64,000 bases of DNA, taken from contig JAEZLP010000030.1 in the NCBI GenBank assembly GCA_023415235.1, positions 1 to 64,000 on the forward strand, read 5' to 3'. Origin of the DNA: Bacillota bacterium (GTDB taxonomy: Bacteria; Bacillota; Clostridia; Peptostreptococcales; Anaerovoracaceae). The notes beneath the pieces were generated by a model, which saw nothing but the letters and a program-made list of their open reading frames with translations, made no database searches and was not told where the DNA came from. A program made the translations under genes and the position numbers. Shown here piece after piece: positions 8,971 to 16,993 of this stretch; positions within the stretch are counted from its first letter, which is position 1, and each line of letters begins with the position of its first letter.

Positions 8971-11436
8971 ATGAAAAAAGCGAACAGGAAATGGAAAGTG
9001 TTCGTAATTGTAATGTGCCTGCTCTTTACCATGACTCCTGGTATGGTCTTTGCCGATGAACCAACCGATCAGTCGTTCGTCGAGCAAGCTTCTGGTCAGA
9101 CCGGAGGCGATGACGAATCCAACAAGGATGACCAGGGCGATGATGGATCCGGAGGCGATGACGAATCCAACAAGGATGACCAGGACGATGATGGATCCGG
9201 AGGCGATGACGAATCCAACAAGGATGATCAAGACGATGATGGATCCGGAGGCGAGGATCTGACCAAGGAAAATGAAGAAGATTCCGCTGCAACGGATGGG
9301 GCACTCCAGATGAACTTCATATTTCCACCCATCAATAAAGGTACCATAGAAATCACAAAAAACGTCGTTAACGGTCCGGACAGAGATGATGTATTTAAAT
9401 TTAAAATTTCTAAATGGAAAGACAAAAAATGGAAGCAAGAAAAAATAGTAAGCATAACCGGACCAGGAAAAATAACCGTTAGCGGCCTTGCACCAGGTGA
9501 GTACAAAGTTGAAGAAATCGAAATTCCGGATAATTATGTGGTTGACGATCCTGAAACTGACAAATTCACGGTTGGATCAGAGCTCGTGCCTGTATCATTC
9601 ACAAACACCTATACTACAGGCACTATAACAATTGAGAAAAGAATAAAGAACGGCATACCCGAGCTGCAGGACACATTTACGTTTAGAATCTCAAAGAAAA
9701 TCGACAAACATAAATATCAAATTATCCGGGAAGTGCAACGAGATGGAGCGGGAACCATTGTGGTCGATGGTCTTGATAACGGCGTATATAAAGTAGAGGA
9801 AATCAATCTTCCGCAGCACTATATGATTTATGGTGACGGTGATCCTGTGGAGGTCACTATCTCAAATAAGGATTTGACAAAAGAAGCCATATTCACAAAC
9901 TGCTATACTGCAGGAACGATCAAGATCAATAAAACTGTGATTGGGAATCCAGCAACTCCAGGTACATTCACTTTCGAGATCTACAAAATGAATTGGAGTG
10001 GGAAATGGGTATTACAACAAGAAGCAATCGTGAATGGTACCGTTCCCACGGTCATTCCAGGCCTTGATTATGGTTATTATAAGATTGTCGAGCAAGCGGT
10101 TGAAGGATATGACATTGACGAATCTACGCCGAAAAATTGGATTAATGAATACTGTCAGCACTGGAATCCGAACTTCACCAACACCTACACCGGGCCGACA
10201 ACGGGCAGTATCAAAATTATAAAGAACGTGACAGGATCGTCCATCATTCCCGAAACTGTATTTAGGTTCACAGTCACAAGCGATGAGCACGAGTACAGTA
10301 GAACGGTATCGGTCACCGGAGGCGCTGTATTCGTTCTGGATGGTTTGATGCCAGGGGAATATGTGGTAACTGAAGAGAAATCCGCCTTGGACTTCTACCC
10401 GGAGGGCAACGATTACGATAAGCCTGCAACAGTAACCTCAGATTCTGAAACAATTGTAACGTTTACGAATATCTACAATCCGGAACTGCCATCTGTTACC
10501 ATAAATAAAGAGGTTGCTGAATACACGGGAGCCGGTGTTCCTGAGAGCGGATTTGAAAAGAGCAAAACCTTTAACGTACTGAACAAATCGGTCATTTACA
10601 GAATCAGCTTTGAGTATAACAACGCCTGGGTACAAAGCGAAAGGTCGCTCACCTTGTCAGATATCTATGACAGAAACGGTTCCGTAATTGATAAGACTTT
10701 GGATTTAGAAATCTGGGATGCCGGCACAGGACAATTTGTTAAAGCATTCCCTGATAACTATGTGGAGCTTGATTTGGATGAGACCTATTACTTCCGGGAT
10801 ACGTTGACGGAAAACGGGATCTATAACAACGTTGCAACCTTATTTGAGCCGCAGTACAGAACGTTCACAGAGGATATCGAACCAATAATCAATTTATCTT
10901 CCTCAGCAGTTGTTACCGTTAATTATTCCTCCGGTGGAGGAGATAACGGCGGCGGGAATGGAGGAGGTGGCGGAGGAGGGTCCTCCACCAAGTACTATGA
11001 AGTAATCTACGATCCTAACTACCCGACAAGCTCTGACACGTCCGGGAAAGCGCCTGTTGACAATAAAAACTATAGATATAACGAAATAGTCAATGTCAGA
11101 GGCAACACCGACGGACTGAAGGCGGGAGACTATGTATTCAAGGGATGGAACACCAAGCCTGACGGCACAGGAACCATGTACCTGCAGGGCAATATGTTCA
11201 ACATCAAGGAAGATACAATTTTATATGCAATTTGGGAGCTGGCAGAGGCAGATCCCGATATGGCAACCACGGATGCGTCAACGGATACTGTAGTAAACAC
11301 AGGCCAAAGCAATGATCTGGATGACGTTCCGAAGACGGGAGACTCAACTCCAATTCTTTTGATGCTTCTTATGGGTCTTTTGTCAATCGTCTCCGTTGCT
11401 GCATTCAGCAGAAAAAAGAAGGCGACAGCGGAATAA
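8971..11436 (+). CDS. Cell-wall-anchored Cna-B (SpaA-like) repeat surface protein
   Basis: 821 residues in modular order. A signal peptide (1-28, ending MVFA) leads into an acidic Gly/Asp/Ser repeat region (about 42-100). Four successive Cna-B-like domains each open with a strand such as TIEITKNV, TITIEKRI, TIKINKTV or SIKIIKNV and end with FTNTYT-like strands. The Lys, Glu (VEE, VTEE) and Asn pattern fits internal isopeptide bonds. A fifth domain, a Gly-rich linker, and an InlB B-type repeat (FKGWNTKPDGTG, ending YAIWE) follow. The C-terminus has VPKTGD, a hydrophobic segment and RKKKATAE, a variant LPXTG sorting signal. A sortase gene starts 35 nt downstream. A pilin or adhesin role is inferred. 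Confidence 0.88.
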   Translation: MKKANRKWKVFVIVMCLLFTMTPGMVFADEPTDQSFVEQASGQTGGDDESNKDDQGDDGSGGDDESNKDDQDDDGSGGDDESNKDDQDDDGSGGEDLTKENEEDSAATDGALQMNFIFPPINKGTIEITKNVVNGPDRDDVFKFKISKWKDKKWKQEKIVSITGPGKITVSGLAPGEYKVEEIEIPDNYVVDDPETDKFTVGSELVPVSFTNTYTTGTITIEKRIKNGIPELQDTFTFRISKKIDKHKYQIIREVQRDGAGTIVVDGLDNGVYKVEEINLPQHYMIYGDGDPVEVTISNKDLTKEAIFTNCYTAGTIKINKTVIGNPATPGTFTFEIYKMNWSGKWVLQQEAIVNGTVPTVIPGLDYGYYKIVEQAVEGYDIDESTPKNWINEYCQHWNPNFTNTYTGPTTGSIKIIKNVTGSSIIPETVFRFTVTSDEHEYSRTVSVTGGAVFVLDGLMPGEYVVTEEKSALDFYPEGNDYDKPATVTSDSETIVTFTNIYNPELPSVTINKEVAEYTGAGVPESGFEKSKTFNVLNKSVIYRISFEYNNAWVQSERSLTLSDIYDRNGSVIDKTLDLEIWDAGTGQFVKAFPDNYVELDLDETYYFRDTLTENGIYNNVATLFEPQYRTFTEDIEPIINLSSSAVVTVNYSSGGGDNGGGNGGGGGGGSSTKYYEVIYDPNYPTSSDTSGKAPVDNKNYRYNEIVNVRGNTDGLKAGDYVFKGWNTKPDGTGTMYLQGNMFNIKEDTILYAIWELAEADPDMATTDASTDTVVNTGQSNDLDDVPKTGDSTPILLMLLMGLLSIVSVAAFSRKKKATAE
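9103..9246 (+). repeat. Three tandem 48-bp coding repeats
   Basis: Units at 9103-9150, 9151-9198 and 9199-9246 each encode the 16-residue acidic unit GGDDESNKDDQ(G/D)DDGS. A truncated fourth unit follows. The copies are nearly identical, indicating recent duplication and likely length variation between strains. Confidence 0.92.
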
Positions 11437-11470
11437 AAGAGAAAGAATTTTAGGGAAAGGAGCAGGATGT

Positions 11471-12241
11471 ATGAAGAAAAGAAAAATGTTCATCCTGTTC
11501 CTTTCTTATTTTTGCCTGGTTGTTTCCGTTATCTTCTTTTTTGTTTATTTGATTGACGGAATACAGGACCGCTGGGCTCAGGAAGAGCTGATTGGGAAGA
11601 AAAGTATCATAACAGAATCAGCAATCACGAAAGCAGTCCCTTCCGGAGAAAAGCAAATACTGCCGCAGTACCAGATTCTTTATGATGAAAATCCGGACCT
11701 GATCGGATGGATCAAAATCGAAGGAACCCCCCTTGACTATCCGGTCATGCAAAACAAAGATGACAATGAATATTATCTCCACCGAGATTTTTACGGGGAG
11801 TACGAATACAGCGGTCTGCCGTTTCTTGATCTCAAATGCAACTTTGAGCAGCCCAGCACAAATCTGATTATTTATGGTCATAATATGAAAAGCGACGCTA
11901 TGTTCAGCTGTCTGACCAGATATACGGACAAGGAGTATTTTTTAGAGCATCCGGTAATCCGGTTTGATACGATCTACGAGGAGGGGGAATATGAAATCAT
12001 TGCGGTGGTTCTTTCTCAAGTCTATAGGAAATCAGACGACGTTTTTAAGTTTTATCAATTTACTCAGGCGGATACCGAAGCCGAATTTGAAGATTATATC
12101 AGGAACATGAAAAAGCTTTCGCTATACGACACTGGGGTGGACGCTTCCTTCGGAGACAGGCTTATTACCTTGGTTACCTGCAATTATCACACGAAAAACG
12201 GGAGACTTGCCGTACTGGCGAAACGGCTGACGACGGAATAG
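11471..12241 (+). CDS. srtB: Class B sortase
   Basis: 256-residue membrane-anchored transpeptidase. One N-terminal transmembrane segment (about 6-30) precedes the sortase beta-barrel. The catalytic triad is visible: His near 137 in NLIIYGHNMKSD, Cys near 237 in TLVTC, and Arg near 244 in NGRLAV. The YGHNMK and TLVTCNY contexts match class B rather than class A enzymes. It lies immediately downstream of the surface protein with VPKTG, the obvious candidate substrate. The start at ATG 11471 follows AAAGGAG; the reading frame is open further upstream, overlapping the surface protein, without a ribosome binding site. Confidence 0.88.
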   Translation: MKKRKMFILFLSYFCLVVSVIFFFVYLIDGIQDRWAQEELIGKKSIITESAITKAVPSGEKQILPQYQILYDENPDLIGWIKIEGTPLDYPVMQNKDDNEYYLHRDFYGEYEYSGLPFLDLKCNFEQPSTNLIIYGHNMKSDAMFSCLTRYTDKEYFLEHPVIRFDTIYEEGEYEIIAVVLSQVYRKSDDVFKFYQFTQADTEAEFEDYIRNMKKLSLYDTGVDASFGDRLITLVTCNYHTKNGRLAVLAKRLTTE

Positions 12242-12255
12242 CAGTATTGAAAAAT

Positions 12256-12284
12256 TTGCATTCTATGAAATAATTTGATAAGAT
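12256..12284 (+). promoter_or_regulatory. Candidate sigma-A promoter
   Basis: TTGCAT and TAAGAT are separated by 17 bp. The predicted transcript start is about 15 nt before the ribosome binding site (GGAGG, 12305-12309) of the following gene. Confidence 0.55.
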
Positions 12285-12315
12285 GATATGGAATTCTTAT
12301 CAATGGAGGCTAATC

Positions 12316-13398
12316 ATGTTTCAGATCCCAAAGTACAAGGCTCCCGATTTCAATCAGGAGAAGTTTATAAATGCGCCGAATGCAAGGACAAGCCAGGTGA
12401 CAATAAAAGGCGTTGCACCGGATCATTACCATGCTACATCAATGTATCCGGAATACTATAAAATAAACGGCCAGTGGAGACTGCTTCCCCAGACCAGAAT
12501 GGACTGTGTTCCTGTGATTCACCCGGACGGCAGTCTGGAAGCCAAGGAATTCCGGCGGCTGCAGGTTGGAGAAACCGTCATTATCGGCAGAACGGAAGAT
12601 GGTTCCGAAGGCATTTATCTTTATAGCGAAGGATTTAAAGCGGAAACCGAAAAAACTGACACCTTCGCATTCCGCAGCGGCAGATCCAGAGAGACTTCCT
12701 TCGATGTTGATTATGACAATTTGGTGGATCTTTTGAAGCACGACAAAGATCACGGCCATATCATCTGGGTTCTTGGTCCGGCGGCCATATTTAATGTTGG
12801 AGCCAGAAAAGCGATGGAAGCCATTGTGGAACATGGTTACGCCCATGCAGTTTTCGGAGGAAATGCTGTCGCAACCCATGATCTGGAAGGAGCACTTTTC
12901 GGCACAGCTCTGGGACAGGATATCTGCACCAGGGAAAACAAGCATAATGGACATTATCATCATCTAGATACCATCAATCTGATTCAAAAGGCCGGTTCCA
13001 TTGAAAAGGGAATCATGGAATTGGGAATCGACAACGGATTGATTTACTCCTGCGTGAAAAACAAGGTGCCGTTCGTTTTGGCGGGCTCCATCCGGGATGA
13101 CGGGCCGCTTCCCGATGTGATCGACGACATGTCCATGGTCCAGGACGCCATGCGGGAACACACGAAAAAGGCGACTACGATCGTATGCCTTGCCACACAG
13201 CTGCATACCATTGCGACAGGCAATCTGACTCCGTCCTATATGGTCAAGGACGATCAAGTACGACCGGTTTATATCTATGCGGTGGATGTTTCTGAGTTTG
13301 TTCTGAATAAGCTGCGGGACAGGGGTACTCTTGAGGTAACCACCATCGTCTCCAATATCCAGGATTTCCTGTTCAAGCTGACACACAAGCTGCTTTAA
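12316..13398 (+). CDS. TIGR00300-type protein (LOR/SDH conserved region; ornithine cyclodeaminase-like)
   Basis: 360 residues. The C-terminal two thirds (VLGPAAIFNVGARKAM, FGGNAVATHDLEGALFGTALG, PFVLAGSIRDDGPLPDV) resembles the TIGR00300 family, the conserved region first named from lysine-ketoglutarate reductase/saccharopine dehydrogenase enzymes. It is shared with archaeal ornithine cyclodeaminases and the C-terminal part of cyanobacterial arginine dihydrolases. An NAD-dependent amino acid transformation is plausible, but the substrate is not determinable here. The arginine dihydrolase catalytic domain of the cyanobacterial fusions was not recognised. It is monocistronic, with its own promoter and a terminator overlapping its stop codon. 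Start ATG 12316 is set by GGAGG at 12305-12309. Confidence 0.6.
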   Translation: MFQIPKYKAPDFNQEKFINAPNARTSQVTIKGVAPDHYHATSMYPEYYKINGQWRLLPQTRMDCVPVIHPDGSLEAKEFRRLQVGETVIIGRTEDGSEGIYLYSEGFKAETEKTDTFAFRSGRSRETSFDVDYDNLVDLLKHDKDHGHIIWVLGPAAIFNVGARKAMEAIVEHGYAHAVFGGNAVATHDLEGALFGTALGQDICTRENKHNGHYHHLDTINLIQKAGSIEKGIMELGIDNGLIYSCVKNKVPFVLAGSIRDDGPLPDVIDDMSMVQDAMREHTKKATTIVCLATQLHTIATGNLTPSYMVKDDQVRPVYIYAVDVSEFVLNKLRDRGTLEVTTIVSNIQDFLFKLTHKLL

Positions 13399-13411
13399 TA
13401 GCAGCTTTTTT
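13387..13411. terminator. Terminator overlapping the stop codon
   Basis: AAGCTGCT (13387-13394) pairs with AGCAGCTT (13400-13407), followed by T residues. The TAA stop lies in the loop. It is positioned between two convergent genes. Confidence 0.8.
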
Positions 13412-13432
13412 CATGGGATCGTCGATGCCCGA

Positions 13433-14238
13433 TCATTGCTGTTTTTTTACTGTTCCACGGTAAAACAGAACCATGGCTCCCGCTGTGGTTCTTTGAGCCA
13501 AGGGAAGGGTGCATCTGGTGATCCGGTAATAACGGCTTTCATCATCGGTTACATTCTTGAATCGCTTATAGATTTTCAGAGCGGTACGCGCGTTAAACTT
13601 AAGATAATTTTCCAGAGTGCTGAGAATATAGGCGCCGTGATAAGCCTTGAAGGCATCCACATTCTCATAGGTGCGCTTGACAAAGTTTTCGAATTGGCGA
13701 TGATCATCCAGCAAGCGGATATTCACATGCTGAGGAATGGTCACATCCTGGATCAGATGCAGCGCAGCGCCCAGATAGAACATGGATTTGTCCATATCCA
13801 TCCTTCTGTACAGCCGGACTGCATTGACATAATAATCCACAGCAAGGGCTAATGCATTGCTTCTGCCGTACAAACCGCTTTTTTTTTATAGGGATTATAA
13901 AAATGATTTGAGCTCTTGAAATCCTGATCCGCCCAAACCGCACCTCTGTTGATGGACTCTATATGGCGGGAATAAAAGCGGAATTCCTCCTCGTATCGGT
14001 CATTTTTTAAAATGTCAAGAGCATGCAGGTTGATGTGGATATGCACCTGGCACTCTGTCTTGACGATTATTTTTTTAAATGGATTCAAGATCCAAAATGC
14101 AGACTTTAAAAATTGATGATATGCGGTTTCAAACTGAAAAATAGGAATCACTCCTTCTAATCGCGAATATTCTATAGGAATCGGCCCCAGTCTTACAACT
14201 TTTCTGTGAGCTTCTTTCAGTCGCAAAGAAAGAAGCAT
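13433..14238 (-). pseudogene. Zinc-dependent phospholipase C family gene, frameshifted
   Basis: Two overlapping minus-strand frames together make one protein of about 268 residues. The upstream frame holds VHIHINLHALDIL and WADQDFKSSNHFYNP; the downstream frame holds LGAALHLIQDVTIPQHVN and DDHRQFENF. These supply the Trp/His/Asp/Glu metal-ligand pattern of the zinc-dependent phospholipase C / S1-P1 nuclease fold. The break is in a run of nine A (minus strand; plus coordinates 13879-13887). A tenth A would give HFYNPYKKKSGLYGRSNALALA and join the frames exactly. This could be a real lesion, phase variation or a sequencing error. No clear signal peptide is seen at the assigned start. If intact, it would be a phospholipase or related hydrolase. 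Confidence 0.75.
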
Positions 14239-14291
14239 CTGCCATGTTTAATAGTATGGTCGTTTTCCAAATTCCTAAGCAATCAATTGTA

Positions 14292-14320
14292 TTGACATCG
14301 GAGCCTTTTTTTAGTAATCT
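14292..14320 (+). promoter_or_regulatory. Promoter of the SCIFF operon
   Basis: TTGACA and TAATCT have a 17-bp spacer. The predicted start site leaves a leader of about 78 nt before scfA. Confidence 0.65.
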
Positions 14321-14404
14321 ATTGTTTAGATTCCGCACAGTATGAGCGAAGGAATTTGAAAATGTATGCTGCCTTAACCGGCCTATTATAAGGAGGAACC
14401 CTAT

Positions 14405-14551
14405 ATGAAGAACATTAAAACCATCGCAAAACCAACTTTAAAAAATACAGCGCACAAGGGATGCGGCGAATGCCAGACCTCATGCCAGTCCGCTTGCAAG
14501 ACATCCTGCACCGTTGCAAACCAGGAATGTGAAAACACAAAACGCAGATAG
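14405..14551 (+). CDS. scfA: SCIFF ranthipeptide precursor
   Basis: A 48-residue peptide with six cysteines in the C-terminal half, following the pattern CGEC, TSC, SAC, TSC and QEC. This is the SCIFF (six cysteines in forty-five residues) family, found almost universally in Clostridia. The N-terminal leader is basic (MKNIKTIAKPTLKN). In the family, the cysteines are joined by thioether bonds to nearby residues (often Thr) by the adjacent radical SAM enzyme; candidate Thr acceptors lie between the cysteines. AAGGAGG at 14390-14396 sits 8 nt before the ATG. The mature product is reported to have signalling-type roles in some clostridia, but its function here is unknown. Confidence 0.95.
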   Translation: MKNIKTIAKPTLKNTAHKGCGECQTSCQSACKTSCTVANQECENTKRR

Positions 14552-14563
14552 TGACAGTAGATG

Positions 14564-14592
14564 AAAAAACAGCAGCGTTGCTGTTTTTTTTT
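14564..14592 (+). terminator. Intra-operon hairpin (partial terminator) between scfA and scfB
   Basis: AAAAAACAGCA (14564-14574) pairs with TGCTGTTTTTT (14579-14589) around a GCGT loop, continuing into T residues. It has the form of an intrinsic terminator. It could let the precursor be made in excess over the enzyme. Confidence 0.7.
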
Positions 14593-14617
14593 CGCACGGA
14601 AAAGAGGAAACAGAACT

Positions 14618-15967
14618 ATGATTCATAAATACCGGTATCAGGACCAGTATATCGTTCTGGACGTCAACAGCGGCGCTGTTCACGTAGTCAGTGAGATCGT
14701 GTTCGATATATTGGATTATTATAAAGATAAGACTCCGAAGGAAATATTGGAGCTGCTGAAAGGGAAATATAAAGAAGAGGAAGTCATGGAGGCGCTGGAC
14801 GACATCGGATATCTGGTGGACAACCAGATGCTTTATGCCGACGACTCCCAGATTACCATGGATATGCTGGAGGGCAGGGGCGCTGTGATTAAGGCCATGT
14901 GCCTTCATGTGGCTCATGACTGCAATATGACGTGTAAATATTGCTTTGGTGACAAAGGAGCCTTTGAAGGGGTTCGTTCTTTGCTTTCTCTGGAAACAGG
15001 AAAGAAGGCCATTGACTTTTTACTGACCCACTCAGGATCCCGCAGAAACCTTGAAATCGATTTTTTCGGCGGAGAGCCTCTGATGAATTTCGATGTTGTG
15101 AAGGAATTGGTCGCTTACGGCAGAGAGGCCGAGAAGGTTTACCGAAAAAACATTCGGTTTACCATAACAACCAACGGACTGCTCTTAGACGACGAAAAAG
15201 CCGATTTTATCAATGAAAACATGGATAATGTGATCCTCAGCATAGACGGTCGTCCCGAAATCAATGACAACATGCGCAGAACGGTCAACGGCAAGGGCAC
15301 TTACGACATCATCATGAAGAATTATCTTCGTTTTGTAGAAAAACGGAAGGGCACGTATTATGTGAGAGGAACCTTCACCAGAGACAATCTCGATTTCTCC
15401 AAGGATGTGAAACACTTGGTGGATCAGGGATTTAAAAATGTTTCCGTGGAGCCTGTGGTGACCGATCTCTCCTTCAGCTATGCGCTGCAGGACGAGGACA
15501 AGGAGGCAATCTTCAAGGAATACGATAGACTCACGGAGCTTTATCTGGATTATGCAAAAGAAGGAAAGAAATTTGAATTCTTCCACTTCAACGTAGATCT
15601 GAATCAAGGGCCTTGTGTTGTGAAAAGGGTTTCCGGATGCGGAGCCGGCACAGAGTATGTGGCGGTTTCTCCGGAAGGAGACATCTATCCCTGCCATCAG
15701 TTTGTAGGAAATCAGGATTTCAAGCTGGGAAATCTGTTCGATAAACAGTTTGAAAACAAGAGGTACGACGAATTCAATCAGGCGCATATTTACAAAAAGG
15801 CTGAGTGCCGGGAATGCTGGGCAAAATTCTACTGCAGCGGAGGTTGCCACGCCAATGCATACAATATGAATCATGACATCCTGGAGCCCTACAAGCTTGG
15901 CTGCGAACTGGAAAAGAAAAGAATCGAATGCGCCATCGCCATCAAGGCGATTCTATCCTGTGAGTAG
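14618..15967 (+). CDS. scfB: SCIFF maturase, radical SAM/SPASM thioether-forming enzyme
   Basis: 449 residues. The N-terminus (1 to about 75) is a peptide-binding RRE-like region (YIVLDVNSGAVHVVSE). The radical SAM motif CNMTCKYC has cysteines at 102, 106 and 109. The C-terminal SPASM region is rich in cysteine (GPCVV, GCGAGTEY, YPCHQF, ECRECW, CSGGCHAN, GCELE) for auxiliary iron-sulfur clusters. It cross-links Cys of ScfA to acceptor residues through thioether bonds. The start at ATG 14618 follows AAGAGGAAA. Adjacency to scfA makes the assignment firm. Confidence 0.95.
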   Translation: MIHKYRYQDQYIVLDVNSGAVHVVSEIVFDILDYYKDKTPKEILELLKGKYKEEEVMEALDDIGYLVDNQMLYADDSQITMDMLEGRGAVIKAMCLHVAHDCNMTCKYCFGDKGAFEGVRSLLSLETGKKAIDFLLTHSGSRRNLEIDFFGGEPLMNFDVVKELVAYGREAEKVYRKNIRFTITTNGLLLDDEKADFINENMDNVILSIDGRPEINDNMRRTVNGKGTYDIIMKNYLRFVEKRKGTYYVRGTFTRDNLDFSKDVKHLVDQGFKNVSVEPVVTDLSFSYALQDEDKEAIFKEYDRLTELYLDYAKEGKKFEFFHFNVDLNQGPCVVKRVSGCGAGTEYVAVSPEGDIYPCHQFVGNQDFKLGNLFDKQFENKRYDEFNQAHIYKKAECRECWAKFYCSGGCHANAYNMNHDILEPYKLGCELEKKRIECAIAIKAILSCE

Positions 15968-16020
15968 ATGAAATCTATTGATGCTGGAACGAAAAGTCCG
16001 GGATTAAGGAGGAATATCTG

Positions 16021-16929
16021 TTGGAGATTTGCTTGCTCGGTTGCGGCGGAATGATTCCGTTGCCAGACAGGAGACTGACTTCCCTGCTGGTCCGAAGGAA
16101 TGGCAAAATGATTCTGGTAGACTGCGGAGAGGGAACACAGGTAGGCGTCAGGCTTGCTGAATGGGGGTTCAAAGCGATCGATGCCATATGCCTGACTCAT
16201 TATCATGCGGATCATGTGGCCGGTCTGCCAGGTTTTCTGCTGACCTTGGGAAACAGCGGCCGTACGGAACCCCTTACCATTCTGGGACCTCCACCGCTGG
16301 AATACCTGCTTCGGTCGCTCACAGTGATCTGTCCTCAACTGCCTTATGAGATTGTGATGATGGAATTGCCCAATCATTCGGAAAGCCGGCTTGAATTAGG
16401 TGAATTTTTGATTCAGGCGCTGCCCATGGAGCATATGATACCCTGTCTGGCTTATCGCTTTGAAATCAAACGAGCAGGAAAATTTGACATAGAGGAAGCG
16501 TTAAGGCATAGAATCCCGAAGAAATTCTGGAGTATCCTACAGAAGGGGAGTTCCGTGGAAGCCGATGGTCGTTCCTTCACGCCTGAAATGGTTCTCGGAA
16601 CTCCGCGAAAAGGACTGAAGGTATCCTACTGTACCGATTCACGGCCAACGACGGAACTCATCGAATTCTGCAGGGATTCGGATCTTCTCATCCTGGAAGG
16701 GATGTATGGAGATGAAGATATGCTTCAGAAGGCGGTGGAACGAAAGCATATGACTTTTTCAGAGGCGGCCCGGATCGCATTGCAATCCAATTCCAGAGAA
16801 TTATGGCTGACCCATTTCAGTCCGTCCCTGAGCGCACCTGAGGCTTATCTTCAAAATGCGAAGGACATATTCCCGGAAACGATCATCGGAGCGGATTTGA
16901 TGAAAAAACAGTTGAGTTTTAACCGATAA
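16021..16929 (+). CDS. rnz: Ribonuclease Z
   Basis: 302-residue metallo-beta-lactamase-fold endonuclease that trims tRNA 3' ends. THYHADHVAGLPG near residue 59 is the HxHxDH zinc motif. MEHMIPCLAYRFE, SYCTDSRPT and LWLTHFSPS supply the remaining conserved histidines and the aspartate of the family. Length matches the short bacterial form. Start is TTG 16021 with AAGGAGG about 8 nt upstream. It follows scfB by about 50 nt and may be read through from it. A terminator shared with the convergent gene lies just after. Confidence 0.93.
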   Translation: MEICLLGCGGMIPLPDRRLTSLLVRRNGKMILVDCGEGTQVGVRLAEWGFKAIDAICLTHYHADHVAGLPGFLLTLGNSGRTEPLTILGPPPLEYLLRSLTVICPQLPYEIVMMELPNHSESRLELGEFLIQALPMEHMIPCLAYRFEIKRAGKFDIEEALRHRIPKKFWSILQKGSSVEADGRSFTPEMVLGTPRKGLKVSYCTDSRPTTELIEFCRDSDLLILEGMYGDEDMLQKAVERKHMTFSEAARIALQSNSRELWLTHFSPSLSAPEAYLQNAKDIFPETIIGADLMKKQLSFNR

Positions 16930-16960
16930 AAAAGTAGACATGTTTTTTCATGTCTACTTT
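16930..16960. terminator. Bidirectional terminator
   Basis: AAAGTAGACATG (16931-16942) pairs perfectly with CATGTCTACTTT (16949-16960) across a TTTTTT loop. It lies between convergent genes. Confidence 0.8.
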
Positions 16961-16993
16961 CATTTTACATCTCCAATCATATCTGGTTTCTAC

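Noticed and set aside
9103..9246. Regular repeats that could suggest a CRISPR array
   Set aside because: The units are directly adjacent with no spacers and encode an in-frame acidic peptide repeat.
8758..9438. A 226-codon minus-strand open frame
   Set aside because: It is antisense to the signal peptide and 48-bp repeats of the surface protein. Its repetitive hydrophobic sequence only mirrors those repeats, and it has no ribosome binding site or family resemblance.
13433..13873. The two phospholipase C-like frames as separate small genes
   Set aside because: Each has half of the metal-ligand pattern, they meet at a homopolymer, and one added base fuses them in register.
15185..15874. A 229-codon minus-strand open frame inside scfB
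   Set aside because: It lies wholly opposite a confidently identified radical SAM gene and shows no recognisable domain.
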